Positions 54,027-63,965 of a DNA stretch of 64,000 nt are shown piece after piece (within the stretch, counting starts at the first letter, position 1; each line of letters opens with the position of its first letter). This stretch comes from CAVQFD01 sp963724695 (GTDB lineage Bacteria > Acidobacteriota > Vicinamibacteria > Vicinamibacterales > CAVVIG01), in assembly GCA_963724695.1 (NCBI GenBank), contig CAVRVW010000012.1, positions 744,001 through 808,000 on the forward strand, in the 5' to 3' direction. The translations under genes were made by a program, and so were the position numbers. Below the pieces are notes generated by a model. The model saw nothing but the letters and a program-made list of their open reading frames with translations. It ran no database searches and was not told the origin of the DNA.

Positions 54027-56270
54027 ATGATTGGACGCCAGATCGCGCATTTCTACGTCATCAGGAGCCTCGGCAGCGGCGGCATGGGCGTCGTCTACGA
54101 AGCGCAGGATACACACTTGCCCCGATCGGTCGCGCTCAAGGTCCTGAAACCCTCCCTGGCCAAGGACGTCGACGCCGTTCGACGATTCAAGCGGGAGGCG
54201 CGGCTGGCCTCGTCGCTCAATCACCCCAACATCTGCACGATCCTGGACGTGGCCGAAGCCGACGGCCAGTCGTTCATCGCCATGGAGTTGCTGCAGGGTC
54301 GGAGCCTGCGGGATCGACTGGCGGCCGGCCCGATGGCGCTCGACGAGATTCTGACGCTCGCCGTACAGGCGGCCGATGCGCTGGCCGCGGCGCACGACCA
54401 GGGCATCATGCACCGCGACATCACGCCCCGGAATATTTTCATCACCAGCGGCGGACTGGTGAAGCTGCTGGACTTCGGGCTGGCGAAGCACTTCGCCTCG
54501 TCTGACGACGCCGAGGATGTGACCGACGACCTGACCCAGCCTGGCACCGTGGCGGGAACCGTGCACTACATGGCCCCCGAGCGGTTCGTCGAGGGGGCCA
54601 GCCTGGATCACCGGTGCGACCTGTTCTCGTTGGGCTCGGTGCTGTACCAGATGGCGACCGGGGCGCGGCCCTTCGAGGGCAAGTCGAAGGACGACGTCAT
54701 CGCGCTGATTCTGGCGCAGCCGCACATCCCGCTCAGACGCTTGGCGCCACAGCATCCGGCAGGGCTGGAACGCATCATCGATACCCTGCTCGCCAAGAAG
54801 CCGCAGGACCGTTACGAGACGGCCTGGCTGCTGCGGGCGGAGCTGGCCGAATTGCGACTGCAAAGTTCGGGAGGCGCACAGGCGCCAGCCCGGAAACCCG
54901 TCGCCCAGCAGTCGCTGGCGGTGCTGCCGTTCCACATGATTGGCGTCGCCGAAGCCTGCACGGCTCTCCTCCGCGAAGGGCTCGTCGAAGACATCAGCGC
55001 GCTCCTCAGCGAAATCCCGGGGCTGCGGGTCGCCCCGCGGACCTCCACGCGGCAGCTCGACCGGGAGTCTGCCCGCGAGGTCGGCGCGCGGCTCAACGTA
55101 CGGATGCTGCTCGAAGGGAGCGTCCAGCAGGCCGATGGCCGGATCCGTGTGATTGCCAACGTCGTCAACGCGGCCGACGAGCGTGCGGTCCTCCCGGCGA
55201 TTCGGGTTGATCATCCGGGCGGAGATCTCCTGAGCCTCCAGGACGAGGTGGCCCACGAGATCGCCAGGCGCGTGTCGGCGGCATTGACTGACACGCGGGA
55301 GAAACCGCCGACCGAAGACGCCGAGGCGCTTCACGCCTACAAGCGGGGGCAGCACTACTGGCGAAGCCGATCCGCTGGTGGATGGCGGCAGGCCATCGAA
55401 CACTTCCAGCAGGCGGTCGAGCGCGACAGAGACTTCACGCTGGCGCACGTGGCGCTCGCATCAGCGTACGAGTTCCTGGGGTTCTACAGTTTGATGAAGC
55501 CGAACCTGGCGTTCAGCGTCGCGCTCCAGTCCGCGGAGCGGGCCCTGGAACTGGACGACGCGTGTGCGATGGCGCACGTCGAGCTGGCCCTCATCAGGTT
55601 TGGCGGCCACTGGGACTGGGAGGGATCCGAAGAGGCCTTCCGGCGCGCCCTCGAGCTTGATCCCGCGAACGCGATCGCGCACGTGTGCTACGGCTGGCTG
55701 CTCATGCTGCTCGGCCGGGAGGACGCCGCGATTGCTCAGGCCAAGGCCGGGCACGAGCTTGCGCCCGGATCGCGGTTCGTCGCGTGCGGCCGCGCGCAGA
55801 CCCTCTACCTCGCGCGCCGCTACGACGAGGCCATCGAGTTGTGCAACGAGTGTCTGGCCGGCGATGCCGACTACGCCTTCGCGGTGGCGCTCCGGGGCCA
55901 GTGCTACGAGCTGACGGGCAGGTTCCGCGAGGCGGTCACGGACCTCGAGCACGCCGCCACCCTGACCCAGCGCGCGCCGTTCTACGTCGGGATGCTGGGA
56001 CACTGCTATGGACAGGCCGGCATGCGTTTGCAGGCGGTCAAGCTGCTCCGAGAGCTCGATCGACAGAGCCGGGAAACCTACGTCCCGCCCCAGTGCTACG
56101 TCTTCATCTACGCGGGGTTGGGCGAGCGTTTCAAGGCGCTTCAACACCAGGAGGACGCGTACCAGGACGGCGCGTCGCCCTTCAACTACCTGGTGCCAAG
56201 CATCCGTGAGCTGTACGCGCTCGATCCGCACCACAAGAAGCGGCTCGAGCAGATGCGACTCATCGTCTGA
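54027..56270 (+). CDS. Ser/Thr protein kinase with TolB/FlgO-like and TPR regions
   Basis: 747 residues, intact. Kinase: GSGGMGVVYEAQD (P-loop), SVALKVLK (Lys), LDVAEADGQSFIAMELLQGRSL, catalytic loop MHRDITPRNIFI, LLDFGLAKH. The Lys normally in HRDxKPxN is Thr here. After residue 290 comes a segment like the sub-1 domain of adenylate-cyclase/TolB-like proteins (SLAVLPFHMIGVAEACTALLREGLVEDISALLSEIPGLRVAPRTS, ARLNVRMLLEGSVQQADGRIRVIANVVNA), then TPRs (GWRQAIEHFQQAVERDRDFTLAHVALASAYEF and following). ATG 54027 directly follows the catalase-like stop, so it belongs to that operon. Confidence 0.9.
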   Translation: MIGRQIAHFYVIRSLGSGGMGVVYEAQDTHLPRSVALKVLKPSLAKDVDAVRRFKREARLASSLNHPNICTILDVAEADGQSFIAMELLQGRSLRDRLAAGPMALDEILTLAVQAADALAAAHDQGIMHRDITPRNIFITSGGLVKLLDFGLAKHFASSDDAEDVTDDLTQPGTVAGTVHYMAPERFVEGASLDHRCDLFSLGSVLYQMATGARPFEGKSKDDVIALILAQPHIPLRRLAPQHPAGLERIIDTLLAKKPQDRYETAWLLRAELAELRLQSSGGAQAPARKPVAQQSLAVLPFHMIGVAEACTALLREGLVEDISALLSEIPGLRVAPRTSTRQLDRESAREVGARLNVRMLLEGSVQQADGRIRVIANVVNAADERAVLPAIRVDHPGGDLLSLQDEVAHEIARRVSAALTDTREKPPTEDAEALHAYKRGQHYWRSRSAGGWRQAIEHFQQAVERDRDFTLAHVALASAYEFLGFYSLMKPNLAFSVALQSAERALELDDACAMAHVELALIRFGGHWDWEGSEEAFRRALELDPANAIAHVCYGWLLMLLGREDAAIAQAKAGHELAPGSRFVACGRAQTLYLARRYDEAIELCNECLAGDADYAFAVALRGQCYELTGRFREAVTDLEHAATLTQRAPFYVGMLGHCYGQAGMRLQAVKLLRELDRQSRETYVPPQCYVFIYAGLGERFKALQHQEDAYQDGASPFNYLVPSIRELYALDPHHKKRLEQMRLIV

Positions 56271-56277
56271 ACGCCGG

Positions 56278-56787
56278 TCACACCCCCAGCGGCGTGACAC
56301 CGTACGCCCGGGCGAGGTCGTTGATGCCCGTTCGCAGGGCGGCCCACAGCCGTGCGACGTCGGTCCCGTATTTGCCCCGAGTGACGGCCTGGTTGATCTT
56401 GCGCCCATCGTCCACGATGCGCTCGACCTCCGCCTTCGTTTCCATCCACTTGTCCGTCGCGTCGAACTTGCGGCGCAGCCTGTTGGTCGATCTGTTCAAT
56501 TCCCCCAGGGCCTCATCCAGCTCGTCCTTCGTTTCCTTCGCCACCGCCTTCTGGGACTCGGTGGCCGTACCGCGGCGCCCGCGGGCCGCGGGCGGTGTCG
56601 CCGTTGCGCTCTTGGCGTTCTCGCCGCGACGCTCCAGATAGTCCCGGAACTCGTCCACCCCGTTCTCGACCTTCACGATGCGATCAGCGACGAGGGCCTT
56701 GGTCATCGGCTGCGCAAGGCCTGGCGTCGCGGAGTGCGCGAGGAACAGTACGACCAGCAGCGGCAGCACGACGGTCTGACATCTCAT
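56278..56787 (-). CDS. Secreted helical protein of unknown function
   Basis: 169 residues. Signal CQTVVLPLLVVLFLAHSATPGLAQ, then helical: ALVADRIVKVENGVDEFRDYLERRGENAKSATATPPAARG, TATESQKAVAKETKDELDEALGELNRSTNRLRRKFDATDKWMETKAEVERIVDDGRKINQAVTRG. The layout suggests a periplasmic coiled-coil or chaperone-like protein. Convergent with the kinase gene, whose stop lies seven bases away. No family recognised. Confidence 0.65.
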   Translation of the reverse strand: MRCQTVVLPLLVVLFLAHSATPGLAQPMTKALVADRIVKVENGVDEFRDYLERRGENAKSATATPPAARGRRGTATESQKAVAKETKDELDEALGELNRSTNRLRRKFDATDKWMETKAEVERIVDDGRKINQAVTRGKYGTDVARLWAALRTGINDLARAYGVTPLGV

Positions 56788-56881
56788 GGGCTTCCTCCTC
56801 CACCAGCAGCAGCTTCAGCGTAGCGCATCAACGTGCCTCGTGCTGTGACGATTTTGGGCTGGCCGTCACTTGCCGCGCATC

Positions 56882-59529
56882 TTACCGACCGACGGGCGCA
56901 CGCCGGCGGAGCTCATCGAAGAAATTCAAGACGAAGACGATCGAGCGCTCCTGTCTCGAGGTTTCGGGTGTCGACACCGGCACGTTCACGACGGCTCGGC
57001 CGCCATCCGGCGCGAGGTCGAACCCAACGACCGCGCGCACGTTGTCGGCCCACACCCGAGGCTTCTCCGCGACAAACGAGTCGCCAGTCGCGCTGTAGCT
57101 GACCGCCATGATCTGGGTGCCAGCCAGGTACAGCAGCTCGCGGCCGTTCGGCGACCACACGGGCACTTGTCCCCCGCTGTTGGAGATCAGCACCCTTCCG
57201 CCGCCGGTCGACGGGCTCGCCGGAAACGCGCGGACATACACCTCGAGTCTCCCGGATTCGTTCGACGCGTACGCCAGCCATCGGCCGTCAGGCGAGAACG
57301 CCGCGTCGATGTCGACGAACTTTGTCGTCAGGAACCGTTCCGGCTTCCCCGCTTTCAATCCACCGGCGCCGCGTTCAATCGGAACGGACCACAGTTGCGG
57401 ATTGCCGTCTGCCTGGAAGTAGGCCAGCCGCGTGCCATCCGGCGTGAACGACGTGGGGAACTGCAGGCTGATGCTCGACTGGAGCAGCTCTGGCTGTCCG
57501 GCGCCGTCGGCGCGGCTCCAGAGAAGGCCACGACCGATCGCACCGAAGACGACATACTGGCCGTCGCGGGTCCATACCGGATTCCCGAACGCTCCTCCAC
57601 CCAGGGTGAGACGCGTCATGGCGTCCCTCGACGGCTCGTAGACCCAGATGTCCTGGTTGGCGCCGTCCTGAATGACGATGGCGATGCGCGTCCCGTCGGG
57701 GGACACACGGGGCGTGCCGAGGTAAGCGCCGGGCTTGCCGAGCACCGGCTGCTGGGTGCCTCCCTGGGCGACCCACCGCATGGTCGACGTCAGTGAGCCA
57801 GCGCCCGCGCCTCTCCGGTACACGAGCGTGCCGGTGCTCGACACGTCGAACTGCGCACCATTCGCAATCGCGTCGTAGGCCACGTCGTCCAGAACCGGGA
57901 CGGCGGTTCCACGCGTTTCCAACCGCTCCACGTCGAACGGCACGGCAAACATCGTCGCCCTGTTCATGTAGACCAGAGTGACCGCTCGCCAGATAGCGGG
58001 GCGAGCCGCCGCCTCGCACGAGCGTCTTGCGGCGACCGTCGGCGATCGAGACCACGTCGATGGTGCTGTTCTCCGGGCCGGGCGGGGACGAGACCGTCTG
58101 GAAGAGCAGCGCCTTCGCGCCCGGCAGGAGTTGTGGCTGCACGTGGAACAACTCGCCGCTGGCCAGCTCCAGCATCGGCGTCGTCGCGCCTCCTGTCGAG
58201 GGTATGCGCAGCACGCCGGTGGCGGAAGGGACGCCTGTGCCAACGACGAGGTTGCCCTGATCGTCCCAACCCCCGCCGGTCATCGCGGGAAGCTCACCCA
58301 ACCGGACGGCGCCGCCGCCGTCGACCGGAACCTTGAAGATCTCTCGACCATTCCAGAAACCCACCCACTGCCCGTCGCGGGAGAAGAACGGGTTGGTGGC
58401 GCCCTCCGTGCCCGCCAGCTCGGTGGCGCTCGGCTGGTCCAGCCGTCGCATCTGGAGCTTCGGCGGCACCACCGGCGATGCTGCCCACGTACACCAGCCG
58501 GGTTCCATCGGGTGAGATCACGACGCTGCTGAACGTCGGGGCGACGAGAGGCTGCAGGGTCACGTCCGGCCCAAGATCGACGTCAAGACGCATGGTTGGC
58601 TGCGAGGCTGGTGGCGGGCGAACCCCGCCACAGTGCCCAGAGGGCGACCGCTGAAACGACAGCGAGCAGTCGATGCGGCCGCCCACCCCAGGATGCCGGC
58701 GGTTCTCGATCGCGATGAAGCGACCGGCCTGTCGTCGAGTAGCTTCCAGACGTCGCCGATGTCGCGCAGACGCTTCTTCGCGGATCCTTCTCCAGGCAGC
58801 TCTCGAGCAGCCTCCGGACGTTCGCGGGCACACCATCCCAGCGCGGCTCGGACTGGATCACCGCCGCCAGGATCGACGACACATCCTCGCCGTCGAACGC
58901 GCGCCGGCCGTCAGCATCTCGTACAGCACGACGCCGAACGCCCAGATGTCGGCGCGTTTGTCGACCGGCTTGCCGCGCGCCTGCTCGGGCGCCATATACG
59001 CGGCCGTGCCGAGGATCATCCCCGGCTGCGTCGCGCCCATGGTCATCGTCGGCGAGTGCGTGAGACTCTGCTGGCCGATCTCCCCCGACTCCGGCGAGGC
59101 GATCTTCGCCAGACCGAAGTCGAGCACCTTGACGGTGCCGTCGGTCTTGATCTTGATGTTGCCCGGCTTGAGATCGCGGTGGACGATGCCCTTCTCGTGC
59201 GCGGCTTCGAGCGCGTCGGCGATCTGCCGCGCGTAGTGGAGCGCGGTCTCGAGCGGCAACGGCCCTTCAGGCGATTCCCCCTCGACCAGCTCCATCACCA
59301 GGTAGTTGGGTCCGACGTCGTGCAGCGTGCAGATGTTGGGATGGTTCAGCGCCGCGACGGCGCGCGCCTCGCGCTCGGAGCGTTCGCTGAACTGCTCGGC
59401 AGAAACCTTGACGGCGACGTCGCGCCCGACGCGGGAATCGCGGGCGCGATAGACCTCGCCCATGCCGCCCGCGCCAATCTGGGCGAGGATTTCGTAGGGG
59501 CCGAGTTTGTCACCAACAGCGAGGAGCAT
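56882..59529 (-). CDS. Ser/Thr protein kinase with C-terminal TolB/WD40 propeller, four frameshifts
   Basis: About 880 residues. Kinase: LGPYEILAQIGAGGMGEVYRARD, DVAVKVSAEQF, HPNICTLHDVG, IVHRDLKPGNIKIKTDGTVKVLDFGLAKIAS, AAYMAPEQARGKPVDKRADIWAFGVVLYEMLT, all intact. A membrane helix (LLAVVSAVALWALW) follows, then a propeller of PD40-like blades: VISPDGTRLVYVGS, PFFSRDGQWVGFWNGREIFKVPVDGGG, VSPDGTRIAIVIQDGANQDIWVYEP, TFTPDGTRLAYFQADGNPQLW, AAFSPDGRWLAYASNESGRLEVYVRAFP. Indels near 58880, 58690, 58500 and 57990. This is a typical acidobacterial kinase-propeller. ATG 59529. Confidence 0.88.
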
Positions 59530-59716
59530 CGGACGCCAGCGAAGTCTACCTCGTCGGGAGCCAGGTGTGCGGCTCGAGCTCACTTCACGCCAGTGGACAC
59601 CACGGACGTCATGAGGCTCCAGCAGGAGCTGGACTACAATTCTTCGTTCTGCGCGACGCTGGAGGCGTGGCTCAAGAAGGACTGTGCCGGCATGTGACCT
59701 TCAGAAGGAGATGTCA

Positions 59717-62080
59717 ATGAGTGGTCAGGACAGGATTCAGCGGTCGATTCTCCCAATCCCCGATGTACAGCACGTGGGCGTCACCACCTACGACGCGAAG
59801 GATCCGGACACCAAGTACCCGCCGATCCAGCTGCTGCGGCCCCCGAAGGGTGCGCCCAACGTCCTCGTCGTGCTCCTCGACGACGTGGGCTTTGCGGCGT
59901 CGAGTGCGTTCGGCGGCCCCATCAACACGCCGACGGCCGAGCGTCTCGCCAAGGGCGGCCTCAAGTTCAGCCGTTTCCACACGACGGCGCTCTGCTCGCC
60001 GACGCGGCAGGCGCTGCTGACCGGCCGCAATCACCACTCCGTCAACATGGGCGGCATCTGCGAGATCGCGACCGCGGCTCCCGGCTACTCGTCGGTGCTG
60101 CCCAGGGACAAGGCGCCGCTCGCCATGACGCTCAAGCTCAATGGCTACTCGACGGCGCAGTTCGGCAAGTGCCACGAGGTACCGGTCTGGGAAACGAGCC
60201 CGATGGGCCCCTTCGACCAGTGGCCCACCGGCGGCGGTGGCTTCGAATACTTCTATGGTTTCATCGGCGGTGAGACCAACCAGTGGTACCCCGCCATCTA
60301 CGAAGGCACCACCACCCTCGAGCCGGAGAAGACGCCCGAAGAGGGTTACCACTTCACCGAAGACATGACGGACAAGGCCATCAAGTGGACGCGCCAGCAG
60401 AAGGCGCTGATGTCCGACAAGCCGTTCTTCATGTACTTCGCGCCGGGCGCCTGCCATGCGCCGCATCACGTGTCGAAGGAGTGGATTGACAAGTACAAGG
60501 GCAAGTTCGACCAGGGGTGGGACAAGCTGCGCGAGGAAATCTTCGCCCGCCAGAAGAAGCTGGGCGTCATCCCCGCCGACGCGGTGCTGACCACGCGACC
60601 GGCCGAGATCCCCGCGTGGGACGAGACGCCGGCGAACATGCGGCCTATCTTCGCCCGCGAGATGGAGGTCTACGCCGCTTTTCTCGAGCACGTCGATCAC
60701 CACCTTGGGCGGCTCATCGACGCGCTTCAGGATCTCGAAGTCCTCGACGACACGCTGATCTACTACATCATCGGCGACAACGGCGCCTCGGCCGAAGGCA
60801 CGCCCAACGGCTGCTTCAACGAGATGGCCACGCTGAACGGGCTGGCGGGCATCGAAACGCCGGAATTCCTCGCGTCGAAGATCGACCTCTTCGGCGGGCC
60901 GGACGCCTACAACCACTATGCGGTGGGCTGGGCGCACGCGATGGACACCCCCTATCAGTGGACCAAGCAGGTCGCGTCACACTGGGGCGGCACCCGCAAC
61001 GGCACCATCGTCCACTGGCCCAACGGCATCAAGGCCAAGGGGGAGGTGCGCAACCAGTTCCACCACGTGATCGACATCGCACCGACGATCCTCGAGGCCG
61101 CCGGCCTGCCGCACCCGACCGTCGTCAACAGCGTGCAGCAGGCGCCGATCGAAGGCGTCAGCATGCTGTACGCGTTCAACGACGCCAAGGCCGCGGAGCG
61201 CCACGAAACGCAGTACTTCGAGATGTTCTGCAACCGCGGCATCTACCACAAGGGGTGGACGGCGGTCACACGCCACGGCGTGCCGTGGCTCGGCGCCTAC
61301 AAGCGCGCGTTCGACGACGACGTGTGGGAGCTGTACGACACGAACACCGACTGGACGCAGTCGAAGGACCTTGCGAAGGAAAACCCGAAGAAGCTCGCCG
61401 AGCTGCAGCGGCTCTTCATCATCGAAGCCGCCAAGTACAGGGTGCTGCCGCTCGACGATCGGACCTTCGAGCGCTTCAACCCGGACCTCGCCGGACGCCC
61501 ACAGCTCATCAAGGGCAAGTCCCAGATCCTCTTCGGCGGCATGGGACGTCTCAGCGAGAACTCGATCCTGTCGATCAAGAACAGATCGTATGCCATCACG
61601 GCGGATCTTGACGTCCCGAAGTCCGGCGCCGAGGGCGTCATCATCGCGCAGGGTGGGAACCTCAACGGCTGGAGCCTGTACGCCAAGGGCGGTAGGCTGA
61701 AGTACTGCTACAACTTCTTCGGCATCGAAGTGACGTACGTCGAGGCGACGCAGCCGATTCCGGCGGGGAACCACCAGGTACGGATGGAGTTCAAGTACGA
61801 CGGCGGCGGTACCGCCAAGGGCGGCGGCGTGACGCTCTTCGTTGACGGCAAGGCCGTCGGCGAGGGCCGCATCGAGAAGACCGTGCCGATGGCCTTCTCC
61901 GCGGACGAAACCTGTGATGTCGGCAAGGAAGCCGGCTCGCCGGTGTCGCCCGACTACGGGCCGACGGGCAACGAGTTCAGCGGCGAGGTGAACTGGGTGC
62001 AGATCGACCTGGAGAAGGACGACAACGACCACATGATCTCGCCAGAAGAGCGCTTTCGCGTCGCCATGGCCCGGCAGTAG
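59717..62080 (+). CDS. Arylsulfatase
   Basis: 787 residues, intact. Formylglycine-type sulfatase: PNVLVVLLDDVGFAASSAFGGPINTPTAERLA (metal-binding Asp pair), LCSPTRQALLTGRNHHS with Cys93 as the residue modified to formylglycine (CxPxR), GKCHEVPVWE, FFMYFAPGACHAPHH, IGDNGAS, HWGGTRNGTIVHWPNGI. The last 220 residues (QILFGGMGRLSENSILSIKNRSYAITADLDVP ... GNEFSGEVNWVQIDL) form the long C-terminal domain of the large arylsulfatase branch. No signal peptide, so it may be cytoplasmic. AAGGAG lies six bases before ATG 59717. No maturase (sulfatase-modifying factor) gene in the window. Confidence 0.93.
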   Translation: MSGQDRIQRSILPIPDVQHVGVTTYDAKDPDTKYPPIQLLRPPKGAPNVLVVLLDDVGFAASSAFGGPINTPTAERLAKGGLKFSRFHTTALCSPTRQALLTGRNHHSVNMGGICEIATAAPGYSSVLPRDKAPLAMTLKLNGYSTAQFGKCHEVPVWETSPMGPFDQWPTGGGGFEYFYGFIGGETNQWYPAIYEGTTTLEPEKTPEEGYHFTEDMTDKAIKWTRQQKALMSDKPFFMYFAPGACHAPHHVSKEWIDKYKGKFDQGWDKLREEIFARQKKLGVIPADAVLTTRPAEIPAWDETPANMRPIFAREMEVYAAFLEHVDHHLGRLIDALQDLEVLDDTLIYYIIGDNGASAEGTPNGCFNEMATLNGLAGIETPEFLASKIDLFGGPDAYNHYAVGWAHAMDTPYQWTKQVASHWGGTRNGTIVHWPNGIKAKGEVRNQFHHVIDIAPTILEAAGLPHPTVVNSVQQAPIEGVSMLYAFNDAKAAERHETQYFEMFCNRGIYHKGWTAVTRHGVPWLGAYKRAFDDDVWELYDTNTDWTQSKDLAKENPKKLAELQRLFIIEAAKYRVLPLDDRTFERFNPDLAGRPQLIKGKSQILFGGMGRLSENSILSIKNRSYAITADLDVPKSGAEGVIIAQGGNLNGWSLYAKGGRLKYCYNFFGIEVTYVEATQPIPAGNHQVRMEFKYDGGGTAKGGGVTLFVDGKAVGEGRIEKTVPMAFSADETCDVGKEAGSPVSPDYGPTGNEFSGEVNWVQIDLEKDDNDHMISPEERFRVAMARQ

Positions 62081-62094
62081 ACTGACCCGATCGT

Positions 62095-62117
62095 GGAGTG
62101 GGGCCCTGCCCCACTCC
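62095..62117. other. Strong hairpin between arylsulfatase and propeller genes, no T-run
   Basis: 10-bp stem GGAGTGGGGC (62095-62104) and GCCCCACTCC (62108-62117), loop CCT; followed by CCCG rather than Ts. It starts 15 bases after the sulfatase stop. Confidence 0.55.
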
Positions 62118-62156
62118 CCCGTCATCACCTGGAACATTCGCAGAGGAGAAGGACGC

Positions 62157-63965
62157 ATGACCCTGGGGCGCACCCGTGCACCGTTGGTCCTCTCGCTGCT
62201 GAGCGTCTGCTTCCCGGCGATGCTGTTCGCCCAGGACCGCATCTTCGTCGACCAATGGAGCCCGACCCGATCGGAGCTCTACATCGCTGACGCCGAAGGC
62301 GGGAACGCCCGCAAGCTGGTTGCCGGGTTGGCGCTCGATTACAACGCGTCCTTTTCCTTCGACGGCGAGTGGGTGGTGTTCACTTCCGAGCGGTACGGCA
62401 GCGCGGATATCTTCCGCGTACGGGCCAATGGAATGGACCTCGAGCGGCTCACGGACGATCCGGCCTTCGACGATCAGGCCGCGCTCTCGCCGGACGGCCG
62501 TTCGCTGGCGTTCGTGTCGACCCGGGAGACAGGCTCGACGGACATCTACGTCATGGACATGGAGACTCGCCAGGCCCGGAACCTCACCAAATCGCCCGGC
62601 GGGGACTATCGACCGAGCTGGTCGCCGGATGGACGAACGATTGCCTTCTCCTCAGATCGAGGAACCAGGCTTCAGCGATCGAAGGGCAACTGGGAACAGG
62701 TGCAGGAAGCCAGCGTCTACCTCGTCCTCGCGGATGGCCAGGGTCTTCGCAAGCTCTCATCAGAGGGCCAGCTCGCAGGGTCGCCGAAGTGGTCACCGGA
62801 TGGCGAGCGGATTGTGTTCTACGAGCTCGCCGTGGGCGACACGTTCAGGGCACGCGGCGTCGCCAGCCAGGCCTCCGTGGCGTCGCGGATTGTCTCGATC
62901 GATCTCAAGACCGGCGCCCGCCTCGAGCATGCCTCGGGGCCCGGACTCAAGCTGTCGCCTCAGTTCCTCGACTCGACCCGCATCGGCTACCTCGCGAAGG
63001 CAGGGATGACCGCGGCGTTGACCTTCAGCACTGGTCAGAAGGGCAGCGTTGGCGACATCGGTGCCCCGGCATGGTCGCGCGATGGCCGCCGGCTGGTCTA
63101 TCACAGCGGACCGATCGAGACGATTCCTTCACCCCGCACGCCGGGCCAGGTGCTGCACGGCCGCCATTCGCGGTACGGCCTGCTCTTCGCGAGCGGCTTC
63201 CCGGCCGTGTCGCCAGATGGACGACAGCTTGTCGTCAGCGAGCGCACAGGCCGGGGACAGCCGGACGACCGTACTTCACTGGTTGTCTGGAATGCCGACG
63301 GCACCCACCCGAGGCGAATCTTCCACTCGGAAGGGTCCGTGATGTCGCCTCAATGGTCTGCGGACGGACAGTGGATCGTGTTCGGCGCCGGCACGTACTT
63401 TCTGGGCCGCTCCAGCAGTCCTGCCCAGATCATGATCGTGAAGCCGGACGGCTCGGGCGCCCGGGCGCTGACCACAGGGCCCGGCAATGCCGGATTTCCG
63501 AGTTGGTCGCCTGATGGCAGGCAGGTCGTCTATCGATTCTGGACCGACGGCGCCGCTGGACTGCGCATCCTCAACCTGTCCGATGGCGCGGTCCGCACGC
63601 TCACGACCGGCTACGACAATTTCCCGAGCTGGTCGTCGCGGGGCCGCATCGTCTTCAGTCGCTACGTGAACGACGAGTTCCATATCTTTTCGGTGAACCC
63701 TGACGGCACCGCCTTGACGCAGCTGACCAAGGGGCCCTTCGACGATTCCCATCCTGCCTGGTCGGCCAACGGCGAGCACGTGCTGTTCAGCAGTTCGCGC
63801 TTCGGTTTCAAGGACGAGGCGCCGCTTGCGGATATCCCACAACCCTACGGCGAGCTGTTCATCATGAAAGCCGACGGCTCGGAGCAACAGCCGCTCACCG
63901 ACAACCGCTGGGAAGAAGGCACGCCAGCCTGGCAGACCGTACGTCCGACCGCAACCAGAAAGTGA
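62157..63965 (+). CDS. Secreted TolB/PD40-type beta-propeller protein
   Basis: 602 residues, intact. Signal APLVLSLLSVCFPAMLFAQ; then propeller blades with the PD40 pattern: SELYIADAEGGNARKLVAGLALDYNASFSFDGEWVVFTSERYGSADIFRVRA, LSPDGRSLAFVSTRETGSTDIYVMDMETRQARNLTKS, RPSWSPDGRTIAFSSDRG, KWSPDGERIVFYEL, SWSPDGRQVVYRFWTDGAAGLRILNLSDG, FPSWSSRGRIVFSRYVNDEFHIFSVNPDGTALTQLTKG. Probably a periplasmic binding scaffold. GCAGAGGAGAAGGACGC precedes ATG 62157. Its stop overlaps the next start (GTGA). Confidence 0.87.
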   Translation: MTLGRTRAPLVLSLLSVCFPAMLFAQDRIFVDQWSPTRSELYIADAEGGNARKLVAGLALDYNASFSFDGEWVVFTSERYGSADIFRVRANGMDLERLTDDPAFDDQAALSPDGRSLAFVSTRETGSTDIYVMDMETRQARNLTKSPGGDYRPSWSPDGRTIAFSSDRGTRLQRSKGNWEQVQEASVYLVLADGQGLRKLSSEGQLAGSPKWSPDGERIVFYELAVGDTFRARGVASQASVASRIVSIDLKTGARLEHASGPGLKLSPQFLDSTRIGYLAKAGMTAALTFSTGQKGSVGDIGAPAWSRDGRRLVYHSGPIETIPSPRTPGQVLHGRHSRYGLLFASGFPAVSPDGRQLVVSERTGRGQPDDRTSLVVWNADGTHPRRIFHSEGSVMSPQWSADGQWIVFGAGTYFLGRSSSPAQIMIVKPDGSGARALTTGPGNAGFPSWSPDGRQVVYRFWTDGAAGLRILNLSDGAVRTLTTGYDNFPSWSSRGRIVFSRYVNDEFHIFSVNPDGTALTQLTKGPFDDSHPAWSANGEHVLFSSSRFGFKDEAPLADIPQPYGELFIMKADGSEQQPLTDNRWEEGTPAWQTVRPTATRK

